Shown: in pieces, positions 7,465 to 15,765 of the stretch | Position numbering within the stretch: the first letter of the stretch is position 1 | Layout of the letters: every line of letters begins with the position of its first letter | Assembly (NCBI GenBank): GCA_028701595.1 | Contig: JAQVQL010000002.1 | Location: 1 to 37,794, forward strand | DNA from: Herbinix sp. | GTDB lineage: Bacteria; Bacillota; Clostridia; Lachnospirales; Lachnospiraceae | Length of the DNA stretch: 37,794 bases | Direction of reading: 5' to 3' | The notes under the pieces: generated by a model | Told to the model about the DNA's origin: nothing | Database searches by the model: none | The model's input: the letters and a program-made list of their open reading frames with translations, nothing else | Position numbers and translations under genes: made by a program

Positions 7465-9828
7465 CTACAGTATCATAGTGAGACTTATTCTGTTCTTTGA
7501 TGCATCTACACCAAGAACCTTAACCTCAACAATATCTCCTACGCTTACTACATCTAAAGGATGCTTTACAAAGCGCTTGTTTGATAGCTGCGATATATGA
7601 ACAAGACCGTCCTGATGGACTCCGATATCCACAAATGCCCCAAAGTCTATGACATTTCGAACCGTTCCCTTTAATATCATGCCTTCCTTCAAATCAGCCA
7701 TTTCAAGCACATCGGTTCTAAGAATCGGCTTTGGCATCTCATCTCTGGGATCCCTTCCCGGTTTTTCTAATTCCTTGATAATATCGACTAATGTTATTTC
7801 ACCGATACCAAGCTCTTTAGAAAGCTTCGCCTTATCTCCTACCTTCTTGCTTAATATGGAATCATTATATCTCTGTCCATCATTACTGGAAAGAGATGAT
7901 TTCTGTTCATTTGATGACTCTTCCTGTAGAGGAGCGGATGCCCCTGACATAGCTGCTGCCAATGCCTTAGCAAGAGCTGTGTCCTGACCTTTTACCACAA
8001 GTCCGGGTGCTTTTTTATTTTGCTTAGTAGAGCTTTCCTTTTTAGGTTCATCCTTTAAAGTCCCCTTCAAAGAAACCTTTGTTTGAATCTGCTTCACGTC
8101 ATCTAGGGTCATGCCCAGCTTAACTAATAAAGTATTAGCAGCTTCATAGGATTCAGGATGAACACCGGTTGCATCCAAAGGGTTATCTCCATTTCGAATA
8201 CGCAAAAAGCCTGCGGATTGCTCAAAAGCCTTAGGTCCAAGCTTGGCCACCTTTAGTAGCTCTTTTCTATTATGGAAGCTACCATTTGCCTCCCTATATG
8301 CAACAATATTGTTAGCAATAGTCTTATTAACTCCTGATACATACTCTAGTAAGGATACAGATGCTGTGTTCAAATCAACACCAACCTTATTTACACAGTC
8401 TTCAACTACACCGGATAAAGCATCTGAGAGCTTTTTCTGATTCATATCATGCTGATACTGCCCTACACCTATAGATTTTGGATCTATCTTTACCAGCTCT
8501 GCCAAAGGATCCTGTAATCTTCTTGCTATGGATGCGGCACTTCTTTGTCCTACATCAAATTGTGGAAACTCCTCAGTAGCAAGCTTGCTTGCAGAATATA
8601 CAGAGGCACCTGCTTCATTTACAATTACATAGCTTATGGGCTTATTAATTTCCTTTAAGAAGTCCACTATAATCTTTTCCGATTCTCTGGAAGCAGTTCC
8701 ATTTCCAACTGAAATCATTGTTATATTATATTTGTCTATTAATTTAGCAAGTACTCTCTTTGATTCCTCTATTCTATTCTGAGGAGGGGTAGGATATATT
8801 ACAACGGTATCTAGAACCTTACCTGTACTATCAACAACAGCTAATTTACATCCGGTACGAAATGCAGGATCCCATCCAAGTACAATCTTACCTGTAATTG
8901 GGGGCTGCATTAGTAACTGAACAAGGTTTTTACCAAATACCTTTATAGCTCCGTCCTCAGCTTTTTCAGTTAAATCATTTCTGATTTCCCTTTCGATTGC
9001 GGGGGCGATCAACCTCTTATAGCTATCCTCAATTAACACCCTTAGTATATCATTGGTATGGATATTATCCTTGATAATCATTTTCTTTTCTAAGTAACGA
9101 AGAATTCTTTCCTCTGGAGCGGCTATTTTTACTGTAAGTATCTTCTCTTTTTCTCCGCGGTTTACTGCAAGTATTCTATGACCTGCTAGCTTTTCTATAT
9201 CCTCTTCGAAGTTATAATACATTTCATATACTGTTTCAGCCTTCTCGTCCTTGGCTACAGATATTAGTTTACCTTCCTTCATCGTAGCTTCTCGGATATA
9301 GCTTCTATATTCAGCTTGATCAGAAACCTCCTCGGCAAGGATATCCATGGCACCGGCAATGGCCTCATCAACAGTATTTACCTCTTTTTCCTCTGATATA
9401 AAGCTTATAGCCAGCTCGCTAATAGGTCTGTCTGTTTCTTGTGCCTTTATAATTTCAGCCAAACCATCAAGGCCCTTTTCTTTAGCAATTGTAGCTCTGG
9501 TCCTTCGCTTAGGTCTATATGGACGATACAAATCATCTACAAGCACCATGGTAGTAGCCTCAAGAATCTGCTTTCTTAACTCCTCTGTAAGCTTTCCCTG
9601 CTCCTCAATACTATTTAAAACCTGGTTCTTCTTATCCTCAAGGTTTCGTAGATACAAGAGTCTCTCGTGAAGATTTCTTAGCTGTTCATCATCTAAGGAG
9701 CCCGTAACTTCCTTACGATATCTTGCTATAAAAGGAATGGTGTTTCCCTCATCGATTAGCTGAACAGCTGCTTCTACCTGCTCCAGGCGTATATTCAGTT
9801 CTTCTTTCAGTTGCTTTAAAATATTCAT
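7465..9828 (-). CDS. tex: Tex-family RNA-binding transcription accessory protein
   Basis: Tex is a cytoplasmic nucleic-acid-binding protein related to eukaryotic Spt6. The 787-residue product begins with the Tex N-terminal helical domain (NTIPFIARYRKEVTGSLDDEQL). It continues with a YqgF/RNase H-like domain (VLGWDPAFRTGCKLAVVD, about 318-335) and tandem helix-hairpin-helix units (about 495-560). It ends in an S1 domain (about 710-787: GTVRNVIDFGAFVDIGVHQDGLVHIS). Relative to typical Tex (about 715-735 residues) it carries an extra linker of roughly 70 residues between HhH and S1, rich in Ser, Lys and Ala. SD GAGGAG lies 6 bases before ATG. It appears monocistronic. Confidence 0.95.
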   Translation of the reverse strand: MNILKQLKEELNIRLEQVEAAVQLIDEGNTIPFIARYRKEVTGSLDDEQLRNLHERLLYLRNLEDKKNQVLNSIEEQGKLTEELRKQILEATTMVLVDDLYRPYRPKRRTRATIAKEKGLDGLAEIIKAQETDRPISELAISFISEEKEVNTVDEAIAGAMDILAEEVSDQAEYRSYIREATMKEGKLISVAKDEKAETVYEMYYNFEEDIEKLAGHRILAVNRGEKEKILTVKIAAPEERILRYLEKKMIIKDNIHTNDILRVLIEDSYKRLIAPAIEREIRNDLTEKAEDGAIKVFGKNLVQLLMQPPITGKIVLGWDPAFRTGCKLAVVDSTGKVLDTVVIYPTPPQNRIEESKRVLAKLIDKYNITMISVGNGTASRESEKIIVDFLKEINKPISYVIVNEAGASVYSASKLATEEFPQFDVGQRSAASIARRLQDPLAELVKIDPKSIGVGQYQHDMNQKKLSDALSGVVEDCVNKVGVDLNTASVSLLEYVSGVNKTIANNIVAYREANGSFHNRKELLKVAKLGPKAFEQSAGFLRIRNGDNPLDATGVHPESYEAANTLLVKLGMTLDDVKQIQTKVSLKGTLKDEPKKESSTKQNKKAPGLVVKGQDTALAKALAAAMSGASAPLQEESSNEQKSSLSSNDGQRYNDSILSKKVGDKAKLSKELGIGEITLVDIIKELEKPGRDPRDEMPKPILRTDVLEMADLKEGMILKGTVRNVIDFGAFVDIGVHQDGLVHISQLSNKRFVKHPLDVVSVGDIVEVKVLGVDASKNRISLTMIL

Positions 9829-9940
9829 CTCATACTCCTCAAAATTAATATAGTAGACCTGTATAATTCTAGTTGTAATATTTTGACTTATTATCTATAA
9901 CATTATTATCATACCAAAAGGATAAATGAAAATCAATGGG

Positions 9941-9980
9941 CAAGACAAGGGGACGGTTCTGTTGTCTTCCCCTTGTCTTG
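9941..9980. repeat. Hairpin repeat, GACAAGGGGACGG type, copy 1
   Basis: A perfect 13-bp inverted repeat (caagacaagggga / tccccttgtcttg) surrounds CGGTTCTGTTGTCT. It shares the core ACAAGGGGACGG with the larger hairpin at 10568-10643. Together they bracket the plus-strand metalloprotease-like gene. Similar GGGGACGG-containing intergenic hairpins are, to my knowledge, scattered in many clostridial genomes; no transposase is present here. Confidence 0.85.
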
Positions 9981-9990
9981 GTTAGCTTTC

Positions 9991-10019
9991 TTTACATCTT
10001 GAATAAATAGTTGTATAAT
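9991..10019 (+). promoter_or_regulatory. Promoter of the metalloprotease-like gene
   Basis: The -35 is TTTACA (9991-9996), followed by a 17-base spacer and -10 TATAAT (10014-10019). The -35 lies only 11 bases after hairpin repeat copy 1. Confidence 0.75.
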
Positions 10020-10063
10020 TAATGTAGTAATAGTAGTTATCATAGTAGGAAGGAGGAGTCTTT

Positions 10064-10567
10064 GTGATTGGGCCCATTCCTTATCAATATGGACCGATTG
10101 GTAATTATGCTGTCGGAAATGCGTCATTGGTCAAACCCACGGAGGCTGTTGACAAGGTCGCAATTTTGGATGCTGTCAAAAGAGATGAATTATCTGTCTC
10201 CGAAACCAGACCAGCCGAATGTCAGACCTGTAAGAACAGAAAATATGTAGATGGTTCAAATGATTCTAATGTATCATTTAAGACGCCCACACACATTTCG
10301 CCTGGGGCCTCCCATGCCATGGTCTCTGCCCATGAGAAGGAGCATGTGACCAATGCTTATAACAATGCAAGTCAAAAGGGCGGTAGGGTCGTGTATGCTT
10401 CTGTCAGTCTTAAGATGTCAGTATGTTCAGAATGTCATACTCCTTATGTAGCAGGTGGTGTTACCAGATCACAGATAAAATATGAAGCCTCCAATCCTTA
10501 TGAAAACAGCAGAAAATCCTTAGAAGGTAGCTTTGTTAAAGGCATGAATATAAATCAATGTATATAA
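10064..10567 (+). CDS. Putative HEXXH zinc metalloprotease (SprA-related family)
   Basis: The 167-residue protein carries a zincin motif HEKEH (His90-Glu91-x-x-His94) in SAHEKEHV. Upstream is the segment ECQTCKNRKY (Cys53, Cys56), followed by VSFKTPTHISPG. A second pair, CSEC, is at Cys121/Cys124. This layout matches a family annotated as putative metalloproteases related to SprA; its substrate is not known to me. There is no signal peptide or membrane segment, so it is probably cytoplasmic or non-classically released. The GTG start is supported by AGGAGG 7 bases upstream and a good sigma-A promoter. It is one of the few plus-strand genes, a single cistron bracketed by hairpin repeats. The two CxxC pairs could bind a structural zinc. 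Confidence 0.8.
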   Translation: MIGPIPYQYGPIGNYAVGNASLVKPTEAVDKVAILDAVKRDELSVSETRPAECQTCKNRKYVDGSNDSNVSFKTPTHISPGASHAMVSAHEKEHVTNAYNNASQKGGRVVYASVSLKMSVCSECHTPYVAGGVTRSQIKYEASNPYENSRKSLEGSFVKGMNINQCI

Positions 10568-10643
10568 GAGTGACAAGGGGACGGGGTTGCTGACACATCT
10601 TTATGTGTCAGCAACCCCGTCCCCCTGTCACTCCCTTGTCACC
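10568..10643. repeat. Long hairpin repeat, GACAAGGGGACGG type, copy 2
   Basis: Arms of 31 bases (10568-10598 and 10603-10633) pair with a single mismatch around a 4-base loop (CTTT). A further CCTTGTCAC follows (to 10643) that can pair with the start of arm 1 as an alternative. It begins immediately after the stop of the plus-strand gene and ends 6 bases before the lysC stop codon. It could therefore terminate both convergent transcripts. It shares ACAAGGGGACGG with the 9941-9980 copy. Confidence 0.9.
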
Positions 10644-10648
10644 TACAC

Positions 10649-11863
10649 CTATACTTGAGATAACAAAAACTTCTCATGTACTGCGTTCATTGCTTTTTCT
10701 ACATGGATATCATCAATTAATACTGTAACCCTAATTTCAGAGGTAGAGATCATCTTAATATTTACTCCTACATCATATAAGGCTTCAAACATTTTAGCGG
10801 CAACTCCGGCATTAGTCATCATTCCCGCGCCTACTATGGAGACCTTAGCTACACCCTTTTCCACGTCTAGCTTTTGGCACTTTAGACTTCCCTGGCGATG
10901 GCGTTCTATAGTAGCTATCGCTTCCTCAAGATCATCCTCTTTAACTGTGAAGCTGATATCCTTAGTTCCATCTCTACCAATGGATTGTAAAATGATATCA
11001 ACATTAACATTATGTCTTGCTAAATGGTTGAATAGCTTAAATGCAACACCAGGCTGATCCTCTAATCCAATTACTGCTATGCGGGCTGTGTTTTTGTCGG
11101 AAGCCACACCACTGACAAGCATTTTCTCCATATTTACTACCTCCTTAACAATGGTACCTTCATTTTGATTGATGCTGGAGCGAACAACCAGCTGTACGCC
11201 ATATTTCTTAGCCATTTCTACAGATCTATTATGCAATACCCCCGCTCCTAAAGAAGCTAGCTCAAGCATTTCGTCATATGTGATCTCATCTAACTTTCTT
11301 GCGGTAGGGACAATTCTCGGATCGGCTGTGTATACTCCATCAACATCCGTGTAAATCTCACACCTATCCGCATGAAGAGCTGCTGCCAAAGCCACTGCGG
11401 TTGTATCAGATCCCCCTCTGCCAAGAGTTGTATAGTTATCGAATTTGTTTACACCTTGGAAACCTGTAACTATAACTACCCGTCTATCTTGTAGTTCATT
11501 TTTTACTCTGTCTGTATCAATCCTTTTTATTCTTGAATTGCTATATACTGAGGTAGTATGCATTGCAACCTGATACGCATTTAATGATACTGCAGGCACT
11601 CCAATTGCATCCAGTGCCATCGCCATTAGAGCGACTGACATCTGCTCTCCTGTCGTAAGTAGCATATCCATCTCCCGTTTAGGAGCATTGGGGTTAATAT
11701 CCTTAGCCATATGAATTAAGGTATCGGTCTGCTTTCCCATTGCCGATAACACAACCACGATTTCATTGCCGTCTCTATAATCTTTTTCAATCCTCTTGGC
11801 AACACTAAATATTCTTTCCTTATCGGCGACTGACGTTCCGCCAAATTTCTTAACTATTAGCAT
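10649..11863 (-). CDS. lysC: Aspartate kinase
   Basis: Aspartokinase phosphorylates L-aspartate, the first step toward lysine, threonine and methionine. The 404-residue protein begins with the kinase signature KFGGTSVAD and has GRGGSDTTAVALAAAL and the DGVYTADPR segment. The C-terminal third holds two ACT domains (from about 265), the usual site of feedback control by lysine and/or threonine. Its length matches monofunctional Bacillus-type aspartokinases. SD AGGAGG precedes ATG by about 6 bases. It is the last gene of the ACT regulator-hom-ApgM-like-lysC run. Which amino acid inhibits it cannot be read from sequence. Confidence 0.95.
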   Translation of the reverse strand: MLIVKKFGGTSVADKERIFSVAKRIEKDYRDGNEIVVVLSAMGKQTDTLIHMAKDINPNAPKREMDMLLTTGEQMSVALMAMALDAIGVPAVSLNAYQVAMHTTSVYSNSRIKRIDTDRVKNELQDRRVVIVTGFQGVNKFDNYTTLGRGGSDTTAVALAAALHADRCEIYTDVDGVYTADPRIVPTARKLDEITYDEMLELASLGAGVLHNRSVEMAKKYGVQLVVRSSINQNEGTIVKEVVNMEKMLVSGVASDKNTARIAVIGLEDQPGVAFKLFNHLARHNVNVDIILQSIGRDGTKDISFTVKEDDLEEAIATIERHRQGSLKCQKLDVEKGVAKVSIVGAGMMTNAGVAAKMFEALYDVGVNIKMISTSEIRVTVLIDDIHVEKAMNAVHEKFLLSQV

Positions 11864-11897
11864 AGCTGCCTCCTAATATTAGTTTTCGTACTTATGA

Positions 11898-13103
11898 TTA
11901 CTCTCCTTTATCAAATAACCTGTCAATAATATTATATCCTTTAAGAATTATGTTGCCACTGCATATAGCATCAATCTCATTATAAAGACAATTATTATTT
12001 TTATTAATTCTGCTGTCATAAAGAAGATAAGGGACCGGATCACTAGTATGGGTTCTAAGGTGAATTGGCGTTGGGTGATCAGGCATAATCAGCATCCTAT
12101 ATTCCTCACCAGATGCCTCCATTCCCTCTACAACAGGTTTAATAACCCTTTGATCCAGATTCTCTATTGCTTTAATTTTGTTTTCTATGCTTCCCTGGTG
12201 TCCCATCTCATCAGGAGCTTCAACATGAACATATACAAAATCATAATTTTGCTTTAAAAGTACATCTAAAGCAGCACTTGCTTTACCTTCGTAATTAGTA
12301 TGGAGTGTGCCATTTGCACCGGGTACCGTGATTACCTTCATTCCAGCTCCCACAGCTATGCCCTTAAGCAAATCAACAGCCGATATCATAGCTCCCTTTT
12401 TATTATTCTTCTCCTCAAAGGAGGATAGAGCAGGCCTTGTACCGGCTCCCCAGAACCATATGGAATTTGCTTTGTTAAGACCATTTTTACTGCGCTGTAT
12501 ATTCAAAGGATGCTCATTAAGAATATCGTAGCTTTTAATCATCATATCCTTTAGTGCCGTATTCTTAGGAAGATACTTCCCAATTGTTTTTCCCAATATG
12601 TCATGGGGTTCCTTAAGGGGTACAACCTCTCCACTCTGCCATATAGTCAGATGCCGATAGCTGGTCCCAAGATAATACTTGTAGATATCATTTTCAAGTT
12701 CATCTCTCACCGCTTTCAGTAAGATAGCAGCATCGTCTGTGGAGATTTCTCCGGAGCTATGATCTATGATGGTTTTATTCTCATAGGATTCTTCCTCAGA
12801 AAGTGTGACAAAATTACATCTTAGGGCAATGTCTGTATCCTTCATATCTACCCCTATGCTTAAAGCTTCCAAGGGTGATCTTCCTGTATAATATATCTTC
12901 GGATCATATCCAAGTACCGAGAGATTTGCCGTATCGCTTCCAGGTTTCATGCCTTGAGGTATGGTATGGGCTAATCCTATTTCTGATTTCTTTGCTAATA
13001 AATCTATAGATGGTGTATCAGCCACCATCAGTGGTGTTTTATCGCCAAGTGTTGGGATTAGTTCGTCTGACATTCCATCTCCCAATATTATAATGTATTT
13101 CAC
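11898..13103 (-). CDS. ApgM-type phosphoglycerate mutase family; proposed homoserine kinase
   Basis: The 401-residue protein belongs to the alkaline-phosphatase superfamily branch of archaeal-type cofactor-independent phosphoglycerate mutases. It has the metal-binding GDGMSDE near the N-terminus, the nucleophile region GSDTANLSVLGYDP (about 53-66) and C-terminal PDHPTPIHLRTHTSDPVP. A subfamily of these proteins, found beside homoserine dehydrogenase in bacteria lacking a normal thrB, has been proposed to act as homoserine kinase. Here it lies between hom and lysC, and no GHMP-type thrB is in the window, so that role is favoured by inference. The start is GTG, preceded by AAAGG and AAGGA elements. 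A housekeeping phosphoglycerate mutase remains the alternative. Confidence 0.85.
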   Translation of the reverse strand: MKYIIILGDGMSDELIPTLGDKTPLMVADTPSIDLLAKKSEIGLAHTIPQGMKPGSDTANLSVLGYDPKIYYTGRSPLEALSIGVDMKDTDIALRCNFVTLSEEESYENKTIIDHSSGEISTDDAAILLKAVRDELENDIYKYYLGTSYRHLTIWQSGEVVPLKEPHDILGKTIGKYLPKNTALKDMMIKSYDILNEHPLNIQRSKNGLNKANSIWFWGAGTRPALSSFEEKNNKKGAMISAVDLLKGIAVGAGMKVITVPGANGTLHTNYEGKASAALDVLLKQNYDFVYVHVEAPDEMGHQGSIENKIKAIENLDQRVIKPVVEGMEASGEEYRMLIMPDHPTPIHLRTHTSDPVPYLLYDSRINKNNNCLYNEIDAICSGNIILKGYNIIDRLFDKGE

Positions 13104-13128
13104 GTCCTTCGCCCTTTCGTATTATAAC

Positions 13129-14343
13129 TTAGAATCTAATTCGAATACTTCCTTTTAATCCTTTAATATGCTCTTTCTTATCCTTCATCTCTTTTTCAGT
13201 AATTAGTGGTGTAATAAATGCAATTTCATCCTTAATCACTTCCGGAAGCTCTTCTACATCACTAAATAATTTTTTAATATCGGCAAGAGTTTCTGCCTTC
13301 TTAGTAACACGGACAAAAAATCTATGCTTCACTAAATCGATATCAATCAACTCAAGCTTCTTACTACTCCAGATAGTCCAGATATTTCTATTTAGATGCT
13401 TTGCGGCATCTACCACATCGGCAACAACTGCACTGGCGGTAGGGAGCTTGCCTGCCCCACTTCCGTAAAACATTACATCACCTATAACATTTCCACGAAC
13501 ATATATGCCATTAAATACATCATTAACACTGTATAAGGGGTGGTTCGCCCTAATCATCATTGGAGCTACCATAGCATATACGTTTTTATCATCCTCACGG
13601 ATGCTGGAAGCAAAAAGCTTAATCCTTGCATTAAGAGCCTTCGCATATATGATGTCCACATCTGTAATATCTGAAATTCCCTCTGTATAAATATCTTCAA
13701 AATCCACCTGCATACCGTAAGCTAAGGATGATAGAATAGCTATCTTTCTGCAGGCATCATGACCATCCACATCGGCTGTCGGATCCCTCTCGGCATAACC
13801 TAAATCTTGGGCCTCTTTTAGTGCATCCTCAAAAGCGATACCCTCATCACCCATTTTGGTTAGTATATAATTAGTTGTGCCATTTAGTATACCTGTAATC
13901 TCCACGATTTCATCTGCCGTAAGAGAATTATTAAGGGGACGAATTATAGGTATTCCCCCTCCTACACTTGCCTCAAATAAGAAGTTTAATTCTCTAGCTT
14001 TAGCAATATCAAGGAGCTCTGCTCCGTGCTTAGCTACCATTTCTTTGTTAGAGGTAATAACACTTTTTCCTTTAAGAAGCGCTTGCTTAGCAAATGAATA
14101 GGCTGGATTAATTCCGCCCATAACCTCAACTACTATTTTTACTTCTGGATCATCTAATATTATGTTCACATCATGAACAAGAATATCCATTATAGGATCA
14201 CCCGGAAATTCTCTAATATCCAAAATATATTTTATATTAATCTCATCACCGGCTCTTTTTCTAATGCTATCACCATTTGTCTTTAGAACCTCTACTACGC
14301 CCGATCCTATTGTGCCATATCCTAAGACTGCTATATTAATCAT
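13129..14343 (-). CDS. hom: Homoserine dehydrogenase
   Basis: This NAD(P)H-dependent enzyme reduces aspartate semialdehyde to homoserine. The N-terminal Rossmann motif is VLGYGTIGSGVVEVL. The catalytic region contains ANKEM-like SNKEMVAKHG, GGGIPIIRPL, ILNGTTNYIL and the GYAERDPTADVDGHDACRK substrate site. The C-terminal 65 residues form an ACT-type regulatory domain (HRFFVRVTKKAETL...), consistent with threonine inhibition. It has 404 residues. SD GGAGG lies 6 bases before ATG. It is 25 bases from the ApgM-like gene and 28 bases from the upstream ACT protein gene. Confidence 0.96.
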   Translation of the reverse strand: MINIAVLGYGTIGSGVVEVLKTNGDSIRKRAGDEINIKYILDIREFPGDPIMDILVHDVNIILDDPEVKIVVEVMGGINPAYSFAKQALLKGKSVITSNKEMVAKHGAELLDIAKARELNFLFEASVGGGIPIIRPLNNSLTADEIVEITGILNGTTNYILTKMGDEGIAFEDALKEAQDLGYAERDPTADVDGHDACRKIAILSSLAYGMQVDFEDIYTEGISDITDVDIIYAKALNARIKLFASSIREDDKNVYAMVAPMMIRANHPLYSVNDVFNGIYVRGNVIGDVMFYGSGAGKLPTASAVVADVVDAAKHLNRNIWTIWSSKKLELIDIDLVKHRFFVRVTKKAETLADIKKLFSDVEELPEVIKDEIAFITPLITEKEMKDKKEHIKGLKGSIRIRF

Positions 14344-14371
14344 GATTATCCTCCATTCTTACTTCAAGTAC

Positions 14372-14812
14372 TTATTCCCTGGCTAAAGTTTTAACATAAT
14401 GGATGCCTTCAAGCCCTTCAATGGTATCAAGCATTATGGAAATGCTTTCCGTCTGGGGCAATATCTCTACACTTAAGGTTAACATGGCAATTTTGTTAAC
14501 AGGAATAGTCTGATGTATTGTCAGAATATTAGCCTGCGAACTTGCTACAAGATTCAGAACTCTAGACAATAGGCCAGGGGTGTCATCCATTTGAATCATA
14601 AATGTAATTGTCTTTCCTCTTGTATGTTCATAGAAGGGGAATATATCATCACGATATTTATAGAAAGAGCTTCTACTTATTTGTACGGCATCTGTTGCTT
14701 CCTGTACAGTCATAACCCGTTCCGAATCAATAAGTCTTTTAGCTTCTACAACCTTTAATAGCACCTCAGGTACAGCTTTTTTCTTAACAATATAATATTG
14801 CTCTTCTTTCAC
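14372..14812 (-). CDS. ACT domain protein of the UPF0735/PheB family
   Basis: The 146-residue protein has an N-terminal helix-turn-helix-like part (about 33-60, TVQEATDAVQISRSSFYKYRD). A C-terminal ACT domain follows (about 65-146, FMIQMDDTPGLLSRVLNLVA). ACT domains bind amino acids, so this is a plausible amino-acid-responsive regulator of the hom operon it heads; that role is inference. The ORF track begins at 14833, but GGAGG lies 7 bases before the internal GTG at 14812. That start gives MKEEQYYIVKKKAVP, the usual family start, and the standard length. The promoter is at 14885-14913. Confidence 0.88.
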   Translation of the reverse strand: MKEEQYYIVKKKAVPEVLLKVVEAKRLIDSERVMTVQEATDAVQISRSSFYKYRDDIFPFYEHTRGKTITFMIQMDDTPGLLSRVLNLVASSQANILTIHQTIPVNKIAMLTLSVEILPQTESISIMLDTIEGLEGIHYVKTLARE

Positions 14813-14884
14813 TCTAACACCTCCCAAAGTCACTCCTACCCCTCATGTATGCATCACAAATACAATTGTCTTTCTAAGAAAGAA

Positions 14885-14913
14885 ATTTTATCATACATTT
14901 ATTCATAATGCAA
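14885..14913 (-). promoter_or_regulatory. Promoter of the ACT-hom-lysC operon
   Basis: The -35 is TTGCAT (14908-14913), with a 17-base spacer and -10 TAAAAT (14885-14890) preceded by TGA. The leader to the start at 14812 is only about 65 bases, too short for a T-box riboswitch. Confidence 0.7.
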
Positions 14914-14997
14914 TACTCAAATAACACTTGCCGAGTAAAAAAACAAACTTTGTGACATATGCTTTACTAACCCTTATAAATATAAAAATGATTGTAT

Positions 14998-15033
14998 AAA
15001 AATAACAATCCTATAACATAATGTTATAGGATT
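14998..15033 (-). terminator. Terminator of the amino-acid ABC transporter operon
   Basis: A 13-bp perfect inverted repeat AATCCTATAACAT/ATGTTATAGGATT (15007-15033) has a one-base centre and is followed on the minus strand by GTTATTTTTATA. It begins 10 bases after the ATPase stop. Confidence 0.85.
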
Positions 15034-15042
15034 ATATGTGAA

Positions 15043-15765
15043 TCATAATATTTTTGAAAGAAATTCCTGTAGTCTAGGATGTTTCGGATTATCAAAGAAT
15101 TCATCAGGGGAGTTTTGCTCCACAATCTTTCCCTCATCTATAAAAAGAACCCTTGTAGCCACCTTTTTTGCGAATCTCATCTCATGAGTTACCACTATCA
15201 TGGTCATGCCCTCATCTGCCAAGCTTGCCATAAGATCCAGTACCTCTCCAACCATTTCTGGATCAAGGGCTGAAGTTGGTTCGTCAAATAGCATCACATC
15301 AGGGCCCATTGCCAAAGCACGTATTATTGCAATACGCTGCTTCTGTCCTCCTGATAATTTATTCGGATAAGCGTTGGCTTTTTCTGTCAAGCCGATTCTT
15401 TTTAGCAGCTCCATGGCCTTGTCATTAGCTTCACTTTTTGTCATAATACCTAGCTGAATTGGTGCGAGGGTTATGTTCTCTAGTACACTAAGATGGGGAA
15501 ATAAATTGAACTGTTGAAAAACCATGCCCATCTTCTGTCTAACCTGATTAATATTCACATTCTTATCTGTTATATTTCTATCCTCAAACCATATCTCGCC
15601 CTCAGTTGGTTCCTCTAAGAGATTTAGGCAACGTAAAAATGTTGATTTGCCGGATCCGGATGGTCCAATTACAACAACCTTTTCACCTTTTTCTATCGTC
15701 TCATTAATACCATCTAATACGACGTTATCTCCAAAGACTTTTTTTAGATTCTTAGTTGTTATCAC
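15043..15765 (-). CDS. Polar amino-acid ABC transporter, ATP-binding protein
   Basis: This is the ATPase subunit of a GlnQ/HisP-type importer. It has Walker [10 protein letters not shown], a Q-loop ([11 protein letters not shown]), the ABC signature LSGGQKQR, Walker B VMLFDEP and the switch histidine in VTHEM. The ORF track starts at a TTG (15774) only one base from the SD GGAGG. The GTG at 15765, 10 bases from it, gives [12 protein letters not shown] and 240 residues, the usual family size. It overlaps the permease gene by 14 bases, indicating translational coupling. The substrate is not determinable; glutamine, cystine and other polar amino acids are candidates. Confidence 0.93.
   Translation of the reverse strand: MITTKNLKKVFGDNVVLDGINETIEKGEKVVVIGPSGSGKSTFLRCLNLLEEPTEGEIWFEDRNITDKNVNINQVRQKMGMVFQQFNLFPHLSVLENITLAPIQLGIMTKSEANDKAMELLKRIGLTEKANAYPNKLSGGQKQRIAIIRALAMGPDVMLFDEPTSALDPEMVGEVLDLMASLADEGMTMIVVTHEMRFAKKVATRVLFIDEGKIVEQNSPDEFFDNPKHPRLQEFLSKIL

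Noticed and set aside
9829-10648. Insertion sequence around the metalloprotease-like gene
   Set aside because: There is no transposase frame, and the flanking hairpins are not terminal inverted repeats of each other in the usual IS sense; target duplications were not found.
14813-14884. T-box or amino-acid riboswitch for the hom operon
   Set aside because: The leader is only about 65 bases, with no T-box consensus or terminator.
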